From: Opisthocomus hoazin
Lineage: Eukaryota > Chordata > Aves > Opisthocomiformes > Opisthocomidae
Assembly: GCF_030867145.1 (NCBI RefSeq)
Contig: NC_134453.1
Location: forward strand, 1,545,001-1,609,000
Direction: 5' to 3'
DNA: 64,000 bases
Positions within the stretch are counted from its first letter, which is position 1. Each line of letters starts with the position of its first letter. Below the pieces are notes generated by a model that saw only the letters and a list, made by a program, of their open reading frames with translations, did no database searches and had not been told where the DNA came from. Positions 30,401 through 45,400 of this stretch are shown piece by piece. The position numbers and the translations under genes were made by a program.

Positions 30401-33400
30401 TGACGTACTTCTGCGGAGACAGGGAGTGCTGACGGGAGACGCCGACATCTGGAACAGGAGTAGGATGATGAGAATGGATGGTGGAGTAAGGGAAATGTGA
30501 AAAAAAGTCCAGAAGAAGGACTTGACTGAAGTGGCAACCAAAGCTATGGCAGACAGATTCCTCTCTGCCTACCTTTTTTGTTTGCTGTTGTCATGTCAGG
30601 TCAAGGACAGATAGAACGAGTCTCATCCTTCCCACCGGTGTGGGAAAACACGAGAGCAAAAGCTATGGGGCAGAATGTCAAACACTTAGTAGTAAAAGAA
30701 GTGCCTGGTTTTTGGTGGCTTCTTTTTTGTCTCAGGTTATTTTTTAATCTATTTTTTAATTTCTATTTTTGGATCAAGGCACAAAAATGCAGTGCTTGTT
30801 AACACTGAAATGAAGGCGAAACTAGATATTTTGCTAATATATTACAGTCTGTCCCAGCTAAGTGTTTCACTGGTAACTTAAATGGTAGATTTTGTGCTTT
30901 GAAATAGCCTTTAATACCAGCCCTGCCGACGATCCGTGCGGATGGTAATATGGAATATTGGACCATATGCTTTGATTTGCTTTTGGATTACTGAACCAAC
31001 CAACCAAACAAGACCCCCAAAATGTTAGATGTGTAAATAACGGAGTTTAAGACTGTTGGATATATTTATAAAGTTTGCTTTTATTCGTCGAATCTGTTTC
31101 CAGAGTTCTACAGGAAGAATTTTTAGTGATGTTAGGCTGAGAACTGCTCACTGCTGGAATTTGGGATTCCTTCGAGGTGTTAGGTGAAGCATTTCTCTGC
31201 AAGGAACCTGAGGAGGAAAGCCACTAAAAAGAGTGCTGTGTTGCTAACACAGTCTGTTAGCTTCTTAGAGGACAACAGAAGGTGGTGGTGTTGAGGAAGA
31301 TTAAAGGTCGTGTGTTTCATCTTGGGTACCAAAATTAGGATATCATAGAAAAAGATGTACGATGTCAAAATTTCTATATCCTTTTAGTAGTTAGCTGTGA
31401 GCTAAAATGACTCAGTGTATGCAGGTTTTAATTAAAAAGAAAAAAAAGAGGATAGTAACACCAACTTCAGGGTTTGCTTATAGTCACTGTTTTCTCCTTT
31501 TCATTGTGTTTTACGCTCGTTAGCAAAGCTGGGGGAAAGCAGTTCCTACCAGGAGGCTGTATTGAGTAAATTCAGCCCTTCTGCTCCGTTAGGAAACGGG
31601 GACGGTTAGCCAGGCAGCCAGCGATGCTCGACAAGGTTTTATCCTGCACTTTTCTTCTAGGTGCCTGAGTAGGAATGAAAGACAACGGGTCAGATTATTT
31701 TAATAGTAAACGTGCTTGCCCCACATAAGACTTGTTCTGCCTCTGACCTTCAGTGCAGAATTTTTCTGACTGCTAACAAGCCGGGGTGTTAATCTCCACT
31801 GTCTAAAATAAAACTGGTGTTGGGTTTAGTTTGGCTTATAGCATAGCTCCAGTTCTTGGTTTCTGAGGAGCAGAAAAGAGTTTTGTGGTGAAGTGTGTGT
31901 ATACGTATGTGTGGCGGGGTTTTTTTGGTTTTTTTCCCCTCCCACACCCATCCTTGAGGAGGTTAGCTTCAGATTGTGATCTGTTTTAAGTCTTTTTCTC
32001 CCACCCTTTACCTCTTGTTAATTAAGTCTTTCCATATTTCTGCATTCATTTAAATGACTTTGAAAAATGTTTGGCTTAATTAGCTATTTTTCCCAGAATT
32101 CAATACGTATTCTTCAGTGGGGAAGTTCTTGCCTCAAGGTGTTTTGAAGTTAAAAAAGAAAACACCCAAACCCCAACACTTTGGAAAAGTGAAGAAGACA
32201 AAAATTTTCAGTAGTTTTTGAAAGGAAATGTGTGAAAAACTCTCTGAGCTCAGTTCACCTTTTGGATTTCGGCAGTGGGGAGGGTTGACGCTTGGCTTGT
32301 TTCATTGGGCAGAAGCTTGCGGTAGACCCAGGGGCTGTTGACTTCGCGTGACGGCCATGTAGCCATTTTCATGGCTATCTAGCTATACTGAGACACTATC
32401 ACAAACTGGTGTTTTAATCTGAATTTTACATAGTGGTTCTTGATCCTTGATTTGCTGCCACGTCCGGGGCAGCAGCGTTGTCCCTTACGGTCAATAAGCT
32501 GCATATGAGCAACGACTTGCTGTAGACTTACCAGCCTTGGTTGGTAAGTCTACAGCAAGCCCCGGTGATGTCAGTGAATATATGCACAGATTAAATGTAT
32601 GTTTAGTGCAGACGGTGCGTGCACAAGGTGCGTGACTGTGTTTGGGATGCTTGAGAACAAAGTGGAGGTGAGGGGATAGCGAGTTCTGTGAAGTAAAGAT
32701 GGGTAGGAATTCCACTTCCGCAGGAGAACTGGGAGCTGGATATTTGCTGATGTTACTCAAAAACATCAGCTGGACATTTGGGGTAATAATAACTCCAGAA
32801 TTCCAAATGAAGATGATTTCAATAACTTCCCTACAACTGATTTCGTTTGTTACGGTGGGATCTATGTATACAGCTGCAGCTTCACAGAATCACAGAATGG
32901 TCGGGGTTGGAAGGGACCTCTATGGGTCACCCAGTCCAACCCCCTGCCCAAGCAGGGTCACCCACAGCAGGCTGCACAGCACCGCGTCCAGGTCGGTCTT
33001 GAATAGAGAAGGAGACTCCACAGCCTCCCTGGGCAGCCTGGGCCAGGGCTCCGTCACCCTCAGAGGGAAGAAGTTCTTCCTCGGGTTCAGCTGGAGCTTC
33101 CTCTGCTTCAGTTTGTGCCCGTTGCCCCTTGTCCTGTCGCTGGGCACCACTGGAAAGAGTCTGGCCCCATCCTCCTGACACCCACCCTGCAGATATTTGT
33201 AAGCATTTATAAGGTCCCTTCTCAGCCTTCTCTTGTCCAGGCTGAACAAGCCCAGCTCCCTCAGCCTCTCCTCGTAGGAGAGATGCTCCAGTCCCCTCCT
33301 CATCCTCGTAGCCCTCCTCTGGACTCTCTCCAGTAGCTCCTCATCTTTCTTGAAGTGGGGAGCCCAGCACTGGACACAGGGCTCCAGATGGGGCCTCAGC

Positions 33401-36400
33401 AGGGCAGTGTAGAGGGGAAGGAGAACCTCCCTCGACCTGCTGCCCACACTCCTCCTAATGCACCCCAGGATCCCATTGGCCTTCTTGACAGCCAGGGCAC
33501 GCTGCTGGCTCATGGTCAACCTGTTGTCCACCAGGACACCCAGGTCCCTCTCCACAGAGCTGCTCTCCAGCAGGTACCTATTTCATATTCTGCATCACCT
33601 TGCTTGCTGCTTGCTTGCTTGCTGCTCAGTTACTTACCTGGCTTTGCTCACCGGTCTTAGTGACTGACTAGCTAAGCGGTGTCGTGTCCCCTCAAACCCT
33701 AGTGCTGTGTGTCTGTTTAATGCCTTGCTGTTTGGTAGCGGAGAAGGGTTGCTGATGAGTCTAGGCTGGCCTTAGCCATCAGTTTAAACCTTGCAGATGG
33801 TCTTTGCGTTTGCGCAGAGAGGTTCCGGCACTAGGCCACAGCCTGACATTCCGTTTTATACTGCTTATACTGGAGTCTGGTTTAGCTGTGCTGCTAACCC
33901 AGCTTCCCAAGGTGTAGTGCATCCTAGCATCCGACAGCTTGACACGTAAATTAAATCCTGGGCAAAGGACGGGAGCGGAGGTGCAGAGGTTGGGCAGGTG
34001 TACCAGCACTGACCGACACCTCGATGAACGTGCCACATGGAGTAAAGATAACGGAAACTTTTTAGTTATTTAACAAGGTATAAAGCCTGTTATAAGAAGT
34101 CAAGGTTGTATCCTCTTGTACAACAAAACATACTAAAGTGTTTTCTTCTTTTTAGTCCAAGTGGTAAGAAGTTCAGAAGCAAGCCTCAGTTGGCAAGATA
34201 CCTGGGAAACACTGTTGATCTCAGCAGTTTTGACTTCAGAACGGGAAAGATGATGCCCAGTAAATTGCAGAAGAACAAACAGAGACTAAGGAATGATTCT
34301 CTCAATCAAAATAAGGTTTGTTAGTAAATACTGTGTTTAAGGATATCCTAAGAATTTCCTTTCCTGTAGTTCATTTAGCAATTTCTTTTCTGCTTAAAGC
34401 AGTCCGCTTCTAAGATGTACGTGTATGCTTAATTTTGAGTAGTGGTAGAGATGTAAATTTATAACTAGAAGGAATGCTCTGCTACTACCAAGAAAATACC
34501 GAGGTGAGGTTAAGTGTGACTCAAAAGTTGGAGTAATTCAGGAGTTGGCTTGGAGAACCTCAGTGCTAGTCATCTTCCTGAACGAGAATCTTCTAAGTGG
34601 GAGGAGTTAGGACTGTTGACGCCAAGAGATTCTCCTGTGAAAGGCTTCAGATTGCTACGTTCATCTTCCTGTTCTGAGATGAAATAGTTCGTGTTATGTG
34701 CCAGGAAGCTTGTTTTCGGAGGCAAATGCACTTATCTGTACAAAGCTGGATGTCTGCGTGCAGCTACGTAGCTTGGCAAGGCCGGGTGTTGTTCTGTCTG
34801 AGACTGGGCCTTTCTCAGTTGATCCGATTGCTCTCTCACTATTTCTTTTTGAACGACAGTGTGTCCTTTTGAATACTGAAGAAAATGCGTATAGTAGGTG
34901 AAAAAGAAAAGGCTGAAGCGTACAGAAGTGAAATAACTGGCAGAGCACATAGGGACGTGACGAGTAAATTTAGCTGACTCTCATATAATATATTCCTGGA
35001 CCAGCTTTAGAAACCTCATACAACAGTTTGATAGGATTTCTGTAACAACCTGAAATGTTTTCTTTTGAAAGGGTTTTATTCTTTAGGATTTCATAAGTTA
35101 CAGTAGTGTATGAAAATACCTAACAAGTTATAGCTGTGTCTGTGCACTGATTTTTTTTTTTTGTCATCTGCTGTTTGTAATGCATGAACCACACATTTCA
35201 TGCTGATTTCTTTTTATTTAAAGCATGTGTTCAGATTATTAAATATTTTCTTTCCACAGAGATGAGACTTTCAAATAATATAAAACTTGGGGGTAGTCTA
35301 AGGAAAGGTTTTAGTTAGGCTTTTTGCATGAGCAGAAATTACAAAAATTGGTATATAAAACCTGGAGGAGTCTGTGCTCACTTTGTATTCCTGTGATCGT
35401 AGATTACTTGAATGCTGCCCTAAATACATGATTAGAAAAAAATGCTTTTTTCAGGTAGATGAGATTTATTATTGCTAAGTGACTGAATCTGTACCTCGTG
35501 AGCTTTCAGGAATTTCTGCAGTATTCCTGTGATAGTTCCAAATGAGATCTCAGCTTGTTCCTGTAGCTGATGTTTTCCACAGACGCTGGAAGAGGTTGGT
35601 TGTGGTCGTCTTCCAGTCCACCTTGCTGGGGGGGGCCGTGAAAGACAGACTCGCACGGGCAAGTTTGTGTATAAACTTGCTGCCGTTTTGTGGGTTGTTC
35701 AGTTTTCTACAAACAATTTACCACAAATGTCTCTAAATTCTTTGGCTCCCCTTATGTTTCAAGAAGGAATACCAAAATATACTTGAGCCTTCTTTCTCGG
35801 ACGTGTCTAGGCAGTTAGATTTGTGCAGGTGGTGGCTGGAAATGCTGTCTTGCCACACTTCTAACTTGAGATTCTCATCAGTAGCAGACTAGGACTCCAT
35901 GTCAAGACTGACATATTAATGCCACCTGGAATGGGACTGAGGGTAATATATGCTAATGAATGCTCTTCGTTTTGTGATGTTAATGTACAACAGTGTAAAT
36001 GACGTGGAAATATTCTTCTCACAAGATACTTACCTCCAGTCTTAGCATGGTGCATTCTTCCTGACCTTTCAGTATTGGCAATAAAGGCCTGTATTTGACA
36101 GGTTTATTTATGGTAGAGCGGCAGGAGGAGTTTTGCTTCAGCCTGTACTAATCTTGCCATTCTTTTCTGTGTAAGCGTTTTTACATTTCACTTGCAAATT
36201 GAGTTACTTTATTTGAAGTGCTTTTGAAGAGCCAATGAAGTAAGGAATACAACTGAATATAAATCCAGTAGGTACAGCATACGGTTGTGCTTATAAAAAT
36301 ACACTTATCAATTCTTTCTGTTGAAAAGAAAATCAGAATCACCGAATGGTCAGGGTTGGAAGGGACCTCTGTGGGTCACCCAGTCCAACCCGGGTCACCC

Positions 36401-39400
36401 ACAGCAGGCTGCACAGGACCTTGTCCAGGGGGGGCTTGAATATCTCCAGAGAAGGAGACTCCAGAGCCTCCCTGGGCAGCCTGGGCCAGGGCTCCGTCAC
36501 CCTCAGAGGGAAGAAGTTCTTCCTCATGTGCAGCTGGAGCTTCCTCTGCTTCACTTTGTGCCCGTTGCCCCTTGTCCTGTCGCTGGGCACCACTGGAAAG
36601 AGTCTGGCCCCGTCCTCCTGACCCCCACCCTGCAGATATTTAGAGGCATTTCTAAGGTCCCCTCTCAGCCTTCTCTTCTCCAGGCTGAACAAGCCCAGCT
36701 CCCTCAGCCTCTCCTCGTAGGGGAGATGCTCCAGTCCCCTCCTCATCCTCATAGCCCTCCACTGGACTCTCTCCAGCAGCTCCTCATCTTTCTTGAAGTG
36801 GGGAGCCCAGCACTGGACACAGCACTGCAGATGGGGCCTCAGCAGGGCAGAGCAGAGGGGAAGGAGAACCTCCCTCGACCTGCTGGCCACACTCCTCTTG
36901 ATGCATCCCACTGCAGGTTAAACATGCTGCCTGGTTGATGCTTCTGGAAATACACGTCTTCGGAAAGATAGTGGACTGAAATTCTTCTGGAAACTGCTGT
37001 TGGAGCATAAAGTCCTCCTACGGAGTAAAGACGAGCAGGGAACACTGCTGTTTCTGCCAGCTGATCCGTTGCTGTAGTTCCCAGAGCAGGAAGAGATTGT
37101 GTTTGGTGGTGGTAGGCAAGTGAAGTAAAGCCCACAGTATGTCTGTGGCTCTGAAGGCTGGAGTTTGTAGGTGTGCCTACAACGGAGTATTGTGGGCTTA
37201 ACCACCGTCTGAGGTGAAGTAATCTGTGCCTGACCATTGGAAAGACGTGGATAGGGTCTTCTATCTGGAAAGCTCTAAAGAGATTTCAGTTCTTCAGGAG
37301 AGGAGTTGGTTGTAGGCATCTTTGTTACTTATTTCTATTAGGAAGTACTGGAAGCTCTTGCTTTGCCGTGAATAAATCTTAACGTGTGGCTGGCTTATGA
37401 TCTGTTGTGAAAAAGAGTTTCTCTGAGCATCAGTCGCTTCCTGTTATCGTGGGATGATTTTTTTTCCCCTGTACGTCTGAAGACTTGCAGGTGCTGGCGA
37501 TGGGTGAGCTTACAAGTTTCTGTACTAACGAGTTTATTTCTGTTGTTCAAAACTCAGTGCCACGAAGAAGAGACTGTTTATTCAGGATGAGATCAGAATG
37601 CCCAGACCTAACTACGATGAGAAAGGAAATAAAGCAGGAAAGTAGTAAGATTATGATTACAGTACTTAGAAATGGATCTGTGCTTAGTTTAAACAGTTTA
37701 TCCTAATGACCATTTTCTAGTATGTAGCCTTGATAAAAAGTCTATGGGACACTTATCCCTGGAACCTGTATTTCCTGCAGAGTTTATAACTTGCCAGGGT
37801 TCTGCTTTAATTCTGGGGGCTGTATCATTAATGTAGCTGACTTTTCTGAAGTTCTCATGCTGCCTGAAGGAATCTTCCACTTTATTTTTCTAAGTTTAAT
37901 GGATTTATTTTTGAACTTCTCTTTAAGTCACGTTACAGGCCAAATGGAACCTGCACATATTTTTCTTGAACTTGAAATCATAGAATCATGGAATGGTTTG
38001 GGTTGGAAGGGACCTTAAAGATCAGCTGGTTCCAGCCCCCTGCCATCAGCAGGGACATCTTCCACCAGCCCAGGGTGCTCAGAGCTCCATCCAACCTGGC
38101 CTTGAACCCTGCCAGGGAGGGGGCAGCCACAGCTTCTCTGGGCAACCTGGGCCAGGGCCTCACCACCCTCAAGGTGAAGAATTTCTTCCTAATATCTAAT
38201 CTCAATCTGCCCTCTTTTAGTTTAGAGCCGTTCCCCCTGGTCCTATCCCTACACCCCCTTGTGAAAAGCCCCTCTCCATCCTTCCTGTAGCCCCTCCAGG
38301 CACTGGCAGCTGCTCTAAGGTCACCCTGGAGCCTTCTCTTCTCCAGGCTGAACAGCCCCAACTCCCTCAGCCTGTCCTCGTAGGAGATGTGCTCCAGCCT
38401 TTGGAGACCTTTGTTCCAGAAATGTTTGCTAAACCAGATTTATCCCCCATATGGCAGATTGGGGGGGGGGGGGGGGCTATTATTGTTTTTGTCAGTTTTA
38501 ATAGCTATTTTACCACTAATGCTGATGCTACTGCGCAGAATGCTCCGGGGGCACGGACTTCAAAGCTTCAAATACTACTTTGAACTTGATGTCACAAGAT
38601 CTGGGAATGCGAAGCTTGTGGGATAGGCAAGGTCTGTCAAGGTTCTGGTGTGATTTGAGTTACATGATGTGAGAAAAGTTGATTGTCAAAATACTTTGTG
38701 CAAATTTAAGTACATGCTATTGCTGTCTAGCTCTGGTTGGTGGCTCTGTGCTCATCAGAGATGCTTTAATTGTATATGAAAATATGTATTACATATAATG
38801 TATTAGACTCACTATTACTTACAGTAAGTCTAATACATTATATATGTATTAGACTTACTATTGTCATTATCAGTGGGGGGAAAGAAAAATACAGCCCAGA
38901 ACCAGTATCACACGTGTTAAAAGCAATGACCAAAGTGTCTGACAGCATTTTTCTAGTGGACTTGGGACTACCTGGGTGAAACATTAGAAGTGTTATCTCT
39001 AGATTTATTTATAAGCTTAGATTCTCACTTCTGCTTCGTATAAAAAGGTCTTGCGACTTCCGTGCTAATTGAGTGGTAGTTTCTCTGGTTGGGTAGAACG
39101 ATGAAGCTAGAAGTACTCGTGCTCTGTTGCTGTTTGCTCTGGCTATGGAAACCCTGATCCCAGTTATAGAATCATGGAATCATAGAAAGTTTTGGGTCGG
39201 AAGGGCACCCTAGAGGTCATCTAGTCCAACCCCCCCGCAGCGAGCAGGGACACCGCTAACGAGATCAGGTTGCTCAGAGCCCTGTCCAGGCTGGTCTTGA
39301 ATGTTTCCAGGGATGGGGCCCCACTACCTCTCTGGGCAACCTCTGCCAGTGTTTCACCACCCTCATTGTAAAGAATTTCTTCCTTATATCCAGCCTAAAC

Positions 39401-42400
39401 CTACCCTGTTTTAGTTTAAAACCATTACCCCTCGTCCTGTCACTGCTGTCTCTACTAAACAGATTGTCCCCATCTTTCCTGTCGGCTCCCTTTAAGCACT
39501 GAAAGGCTGCAATCAGGTCTCCCCGCAGCCTTCTCTTCTCCAGGCTGAACAAGCCCAACTCTCTCAGCCTGTCCTCATAGGAGAGGTGCTCCAGCCCTTG
39601 GATCATTTTTGTAGCCCTCCTTTGGACCCGCTCCAACAATTCCATGTCCTTCTTGTGCTGAGGGCTCCAGAGCTGAACACAGGACTCCAGGTGAGGTCTC
39701 ACCAGAGCAGAGTAGAGGGGCAGAATCGCCTCTCTCGACCTGCTGGCCACGCTTCTCTTGATGCAGCCCAGGACATGGTTGGCCCTCTGGGCTGCCAGTG
39801 CAGGCTCATGTCCAGCCTTTCGTCTATCAGTACCCCCAAGTCCCTCTCAGCAGGGCTGCTCTCGATCCTTTCCTCCCCCAGCCTGTATTGATAGCGGGGA
39901 TTACCCCGACCCAGGTGTAGGACCTTGCACTTGGCCTTGTTGAACTTCATGAGGTTCACACATGCCCACCTCTCCAGCTTGTCCAGGTCCCTCTGGATGG
40001 CATCCCGTCCTTCTGGTGTATCAAATGTACCACTCAGCTTGGTGTCATCTGCAAAGTTGGTGAGGGTACACTCGATGTCGCTGTCCATGTCATTGATGAA
40101 TATATTGAACAGCACCGGTCCCAGTACGGACCCCAGAGGGACTCCACTTGTCACTGGTCTCCATCCGGACATTTAGCCGTTGACCACTACCCTTTGGCTG
40201 CGAGCATCCAACCAATTCCTTATCCACTGAAAGGTCCACCCATCAAATCCATGGCTCTCCAATTTGGAGAGAAGGATGTTGTGGGGGACCATGTCAAAGG
40301 CTTTACAAAAATCCAGATAGATGACGTTAGTTAGCCAAGAAATCAACAGTGCGTTAGGGATGGAGCTGAAGATGTGCTGCCTTTCCCGTTTGAAAGCAGT
40401 AAATATTGCAAGACATAGAGACTGGTTAGTTTCTGGCTGTGAGTTTATAAACCATAAATGATAAGTGCCTGAATTTCTGAGGAAAACTTCCACTGGAATT
40501 TGTAGGTTTAGCCTTATTACATTTTAATGAGTTAACTGCTACCTGGAAATGATGAAGAAAAGGGACCTATAAAGTAGCAAGGTATATTTAAAGGTAGGAA
40601 GAGAGACCTGTGATCGGAATCGCTTCTATTGAAAAGAACAGATTTCTAGAGCTCTTTCCAAATTCACCTGTATGTTCTGGCATGTTTCTTCTGTTGGTCT
40701 GGAAAACTGTTCTGGCTCTTTTGAGAGGGTGAGTAAATCTGTATTAAGCAAGGATTCCCAAAATGCTACAGTGCCAGCTTATAAATGAGTGTATGAATTG
40801 AGTCGTACTGTTGAATAGCTAGGAATATGCCTGGCATCCTTGATAAATCACCTTTGCCACGTGCATGAAAAATCAAGGCCTGGAATTTAAAATTATCCCT
40901 TCATTTAGGTTGTGTTGAGTTGCCTAGATAAATATGAAGTGTTATTCTGTTGGTCCCTCCTCTCGATTCCATTCCTTAGAATCACGTGGAGGAATTCCTC
41001 ATTTTTTTTTCTACCAGGATGGATCTAGCAGTGCCGTGTCATCCTGGAGAGGCTGTGGAAAGAGGCTCCTACCTACCCAGCAGATGAAGCAGATAGTTGG
41101 ACAGGAGAGCAGCCAGTCTCATAACCATCGTAGTGTGTAAGGGTCTGTTTTGGGATTGAGCAGCTTGGCTGTAGAATGGTCTTCATAATGAAAATTACTT
41201 TCTGTGGAGTGCGGAGATTATATTCTTTTTATTGCTAATTCATGGATGATGCACTGTGTGCATATAGGAAGAATGACTTCACGCTCCTTTTCTCATCAGC
41301 CATCGGCCTTGCGATGACAGAGGTGTGCTCAAATACAGGAACACTCCAGCAAAACTCTGATAGAGGGACACATACTATTAAAATAAAATTTAATCTGAGA
41401 CAGATGCATTGAAGAGAAGTCTTATTGCTTAATAAGCCGAAGCCTCTCGCCATTTTTTAAAATTGATTTTTATGCAGATCATTACAGAATGTCTGTAGTC
41501 AGTATTCTAACTGTGGTCAGCTGGAATTCCAGAGCGTTCAGCTTGCAGCGGTTTTCAAACAAGCGTGTGTTCTCTGGTTCTTAACATCGTCTCTTTTATG
41601 AAGGTGTGTGGTCCAAATTGCGTAATGTAAATATGGAGGATTTGAAGATTGAGATTGAATTCCCATTTCTAAGCCCAAGACGTGGTTTTTGTTGCAAAAT
41701 CACGAGTTTTTCATTAGGATTTACTTAGACTCCTTTAACGTGATCCTTGGATGGAGTCTAATATCAATGTGCATTGTGTATCTTTAGAGCTATGATCTCA
41801 CAGCCAATTATAAAACCTTTGAGATCTGAAATACTACTTTTTTTTCTGCCTTTTGAATGAGTAGAAGTAAACTTTAACCATTTTTCTTTGTCGGAAACTA
41901 GATATGGCTGTTGATAAAGTGCTTAGCACTGTCCTGCAAAATAGCGAACGTGCTTTTTGATGCATGTTCATTGGGAAAATATGTATCATGGGATATTTAT
42001 TTTCAGTGTCTGTCTTCTCTGGATAGAATCACGTGTCTTCTCAGTCACATCTTTGTATCCTTGGGGGTAAAAAATAAAGAGAATGATTTCAGTTGTTAAG
42101 AAAAATACCAGACAAAATGCAAGAGCAGGAGAGACTGAAAGTATGTCTGCAGGATTTGGGAGAAATGGGATTATGAACAAAAAGATGCTGCTCTGTTGGC
42201 ACGGCACTTCAAGCTGGCAGTCTGCTTTTGGATAGAGAGCCAGATTTAGAAAAGCCAGAATGGTGTACAGGTGATGACACGTCTTTTTCTTTCTTCAGCA
42301 GTCTTGGGGGTGAGAGGAGAATTCCATTCCCCCACCCCAAATACTTCAGGAGTGGTTGCTGCGGTGAGGGGTGCAGGCACTGGTATCTCCAAGAATATTT

Positions 42401-45400
42401 CCAGAATAAATGACTGCATTTAATGAAGAATTGTTTGATGCAGGAATTGCTTAGGAAGTTTGCGACCAAAGTTACGTAGGAAGTTGCTGTTCTTTAAGAC
42501 TTGGAACTCTCTAAACTGTTGGCTGCAGACTCTGATGAAGCTTTGGAGTTTCATTTTGACATCTGATGGTGAAGCTGTCTCTTTTCAGAATGTAAGTCGC
42601 GTGCACAATGAACATACATGTTTTAACAAAAGAAAAGATGGACTTTCAAGCAGTTTGAGTCTTCCCAAGAAAGTGAAAATGTGTGGAACCAGTTAACTTC
42701 TATATTTTTCTTTAAAAAGGATGACTGCAAAGGTTAGTTCAGTGCAGCATTTAAGGGAAGTCTTTACTCCGAAAAAAGCCTTCTTCTTTTTCACATCTGT
42801 AGAAGAGTGTGAATCCAACTTAAATTTGTGTAATTTTTCTGTCTAATTTTTGTTAATTCGCCTTTTTCTTTTTTTAACAGGGAAAACCAGACTTAAACAC
42901 AACTTTACCCATCAGACAAACTGCATCCATTTTCAAACAACCGGTCACCAAAGTTACCAATCATCCGAGTAACAAAGTCAGATCTGATCCACAGCGGGTG
43001 ACGGAGCAGCCACGACAGGTAAGAACGAGTCTGGTTCCATTGCTGCTGTTCAGAAAGCTGAAACGAGCTGAGAATGTGCTTGTTTTCAGCCGTGCTTCAA
43101 TGACAGCACATTGGGTGTCCTGGTGGACAACAGGGTGACCATGAGCCAGCAGTGTGCCCTGGCTGCCAAGAAAGCCAATGGGATCCTGGGATGCATTAGG
43201 AGGAGTGTGGGCAGCAGGTCGAGGGAGGTTCTCCTCCCCCTCTACTCTGCCTTAGTGAGGCCCCGTCTGCAGTACTGTGTCCAGTTGTGGGCTCCCCAGT
43301 TCAAGAAAGATGAGGAGCTACTGGAGAGAGTCCAGCGGAGGGCTACGAGGATGAGGAGGGGACTGGAGCGTCTGTCCTAGGAGGAAAGGCTGAGGGAGCT
43401 GGGCTTGTTCAGCCTGGAGAAGAGAAGGCTGAGAGGGGACCTTAGAAATGCCTCTAAATATCTGCAGGGTGGGTGTCAGGAGGATGGGGCCAGACTCTTT
43501 CCAGTGGTGCCCAGCGACAGGACAAGGGACAATGGGCACAAACTGAAGCAGAGGAAGCTCCAGCTGAACCCGAGGAAGAACTTCTTCCCTCTGAGGGTGA
43601 TGGAGCCCTGGCCCAGGCTGCCCAGGGAGGCTGTGGAGTCTCCTTCTCTGGAGATATTCCAGCCCGGCCTGGCCGCGGTGCTGTGCAGCCTGCTCTGGGT
43701 GACCCTGCTTGGGCAGGGGGTTGGGCTGGGTGACCCACAGAGGTCCCTGCCAACCCTGACCATTCTGTGACGGGTGGGAGGTCCTATCTTGAAAGTTACT
43801 TCTAGAAATGCATATAATACAAGTTAAAAAAAAAAATACACAAATTAGAGTTCATATGGAGATTAATTTTTCTTACTCCAAAATTCCATTCATATTTGGT
43901 GAACGTATGGCTCTTGAAATGCAGATATGCGCTGTACTGTCACAACTGGACATGAAATGTGGGGGAAAAAAAAGTCATGTGCAGCTTCTTAGTAGAAGTT
44001 TCCATAAAATACACGATTATCATCTAATATCTCTTTTATATGGAACAACTTTGTGGAAAAATCAATAAAAAATTGTATTTTAAATCCCTCTTTTTCACTA
44101 CGATACTACTGTAAATAGAAAACACAGTAACATAAGCTCATCTTACACAGGTTCTCCTTTAGCTGCTTTTCTTTAGATCAGTGACAGACTGCTTGTTCAC
44201 ACTGTGGTTTGTTGGTTCTGTTTTTTATGTGGAGGAGGGTGCTGAGAAGAAACGGAGATCTGGTTAATGAATGAATGATTGGCTGGATAATGTAGTGTAT
44301 ATTGGATTGAGGTGTTTGTTTTGAAGTCTGACTTGTATTTTTGGAGTCATAGCTCTACTACCATCAAATTATTCTATCTTAGGAGTGCAGGGATGAGGAG
44401 AAAATGCAGAGGCACGTTCAAATTTTTGTACGCTCGTATGTCACCAGCTTTTAACAACGTTTCCTTTGAAACGCAAGCTGTCTCTGATATTGCACTTTCA
44501 AACATCTTGAATGCTGTTCTTGTAAGAAATAACAAGGAATTTAGACTCTGCATCCTCTAAATTCAGGTGAGAAAGAAAAAGAAGAAATATCGAGCCGTAT
44601 TGGAGCATCTTGTTGAGATGTCTTTTAGCAAGATTTGAAGGCCTCAGCTCACTGTTGGTCCCGTGAAGTTCAACAGGGGCCATGTAAGTGTATGACGTTC
44701 AGATCTAAAAGATGCATAATTGCATTTGTCTGTTGATTCTCTTCACGTTCCTCGGGTTTTCCTTTTAACTACTGCACTTTGTGTGCCAGGAATTTCCTTT
44801 TGGTCATGTCTGCCAAACGAGTAGTAATCACCAAAGCACAGGAAAGTTATGGCACCTTTGTGGCAGGAGAAATGGAGGTCTGGTGGTTCGCATCGTGATG
44901 GGTTCTAAACTCTTTCGTGCTTGCCTGTTTCCTCCCTGTTTTTTTTCTTCCAGAATCTTTTCTTCAAATACCTAGCGACTGAAATCTTTGGGAATGCATC
45001 TCTTGTCGCTTGCGGATGACTATCCAGTAAAGATTTGCAAAACAGGCTATTTTCAAACCTACCCAACTTAAATCTTTGCCTCCTTAAGATAGGTTGTAAC
45101 GGATTAAGCTATAGCAAGATCTTCAAGTGATCATCATCTGCTGATCGTTGTGTCAGCATTCTTTTACGATCAAATTCCTTTCTCCTTGCTTGCAGCAGTG
45201 CATCTTTGGAAGAGGGCACTTTAAACACAACTCTTACTCTGTATTGACAGACTTCATTTGGAAGATATGCTAGCTCTGTGCATTGAATGTAAAATAGTTA
45301 ATCTTAGATATATAACTGCAAAGGAAATCTTGGTGTGTCTTACTCTTGCTTTTCTCCAAGCTAGAGTGTTGCCTTGAGCTGTCTTCTTTGTTTTGAGTAG

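Larger units (their letters stand above)
38411..39165 (+). other. MBD2 intron 2 between CR1 copies
   Basis: 0.75 kb with a G16 run at 38461-38476 and an AT-rich hairpin at 38793-38843. Confidence 0.7.

Noticed and set aside
30161..30541. 126-codon hydrophobic minus frame in MBD2 intron 1
   Set aside because: Pyrimidine-rich DNA gives Leu/Ser/Phe/Pro runs in two frames at once; no recognisable family.
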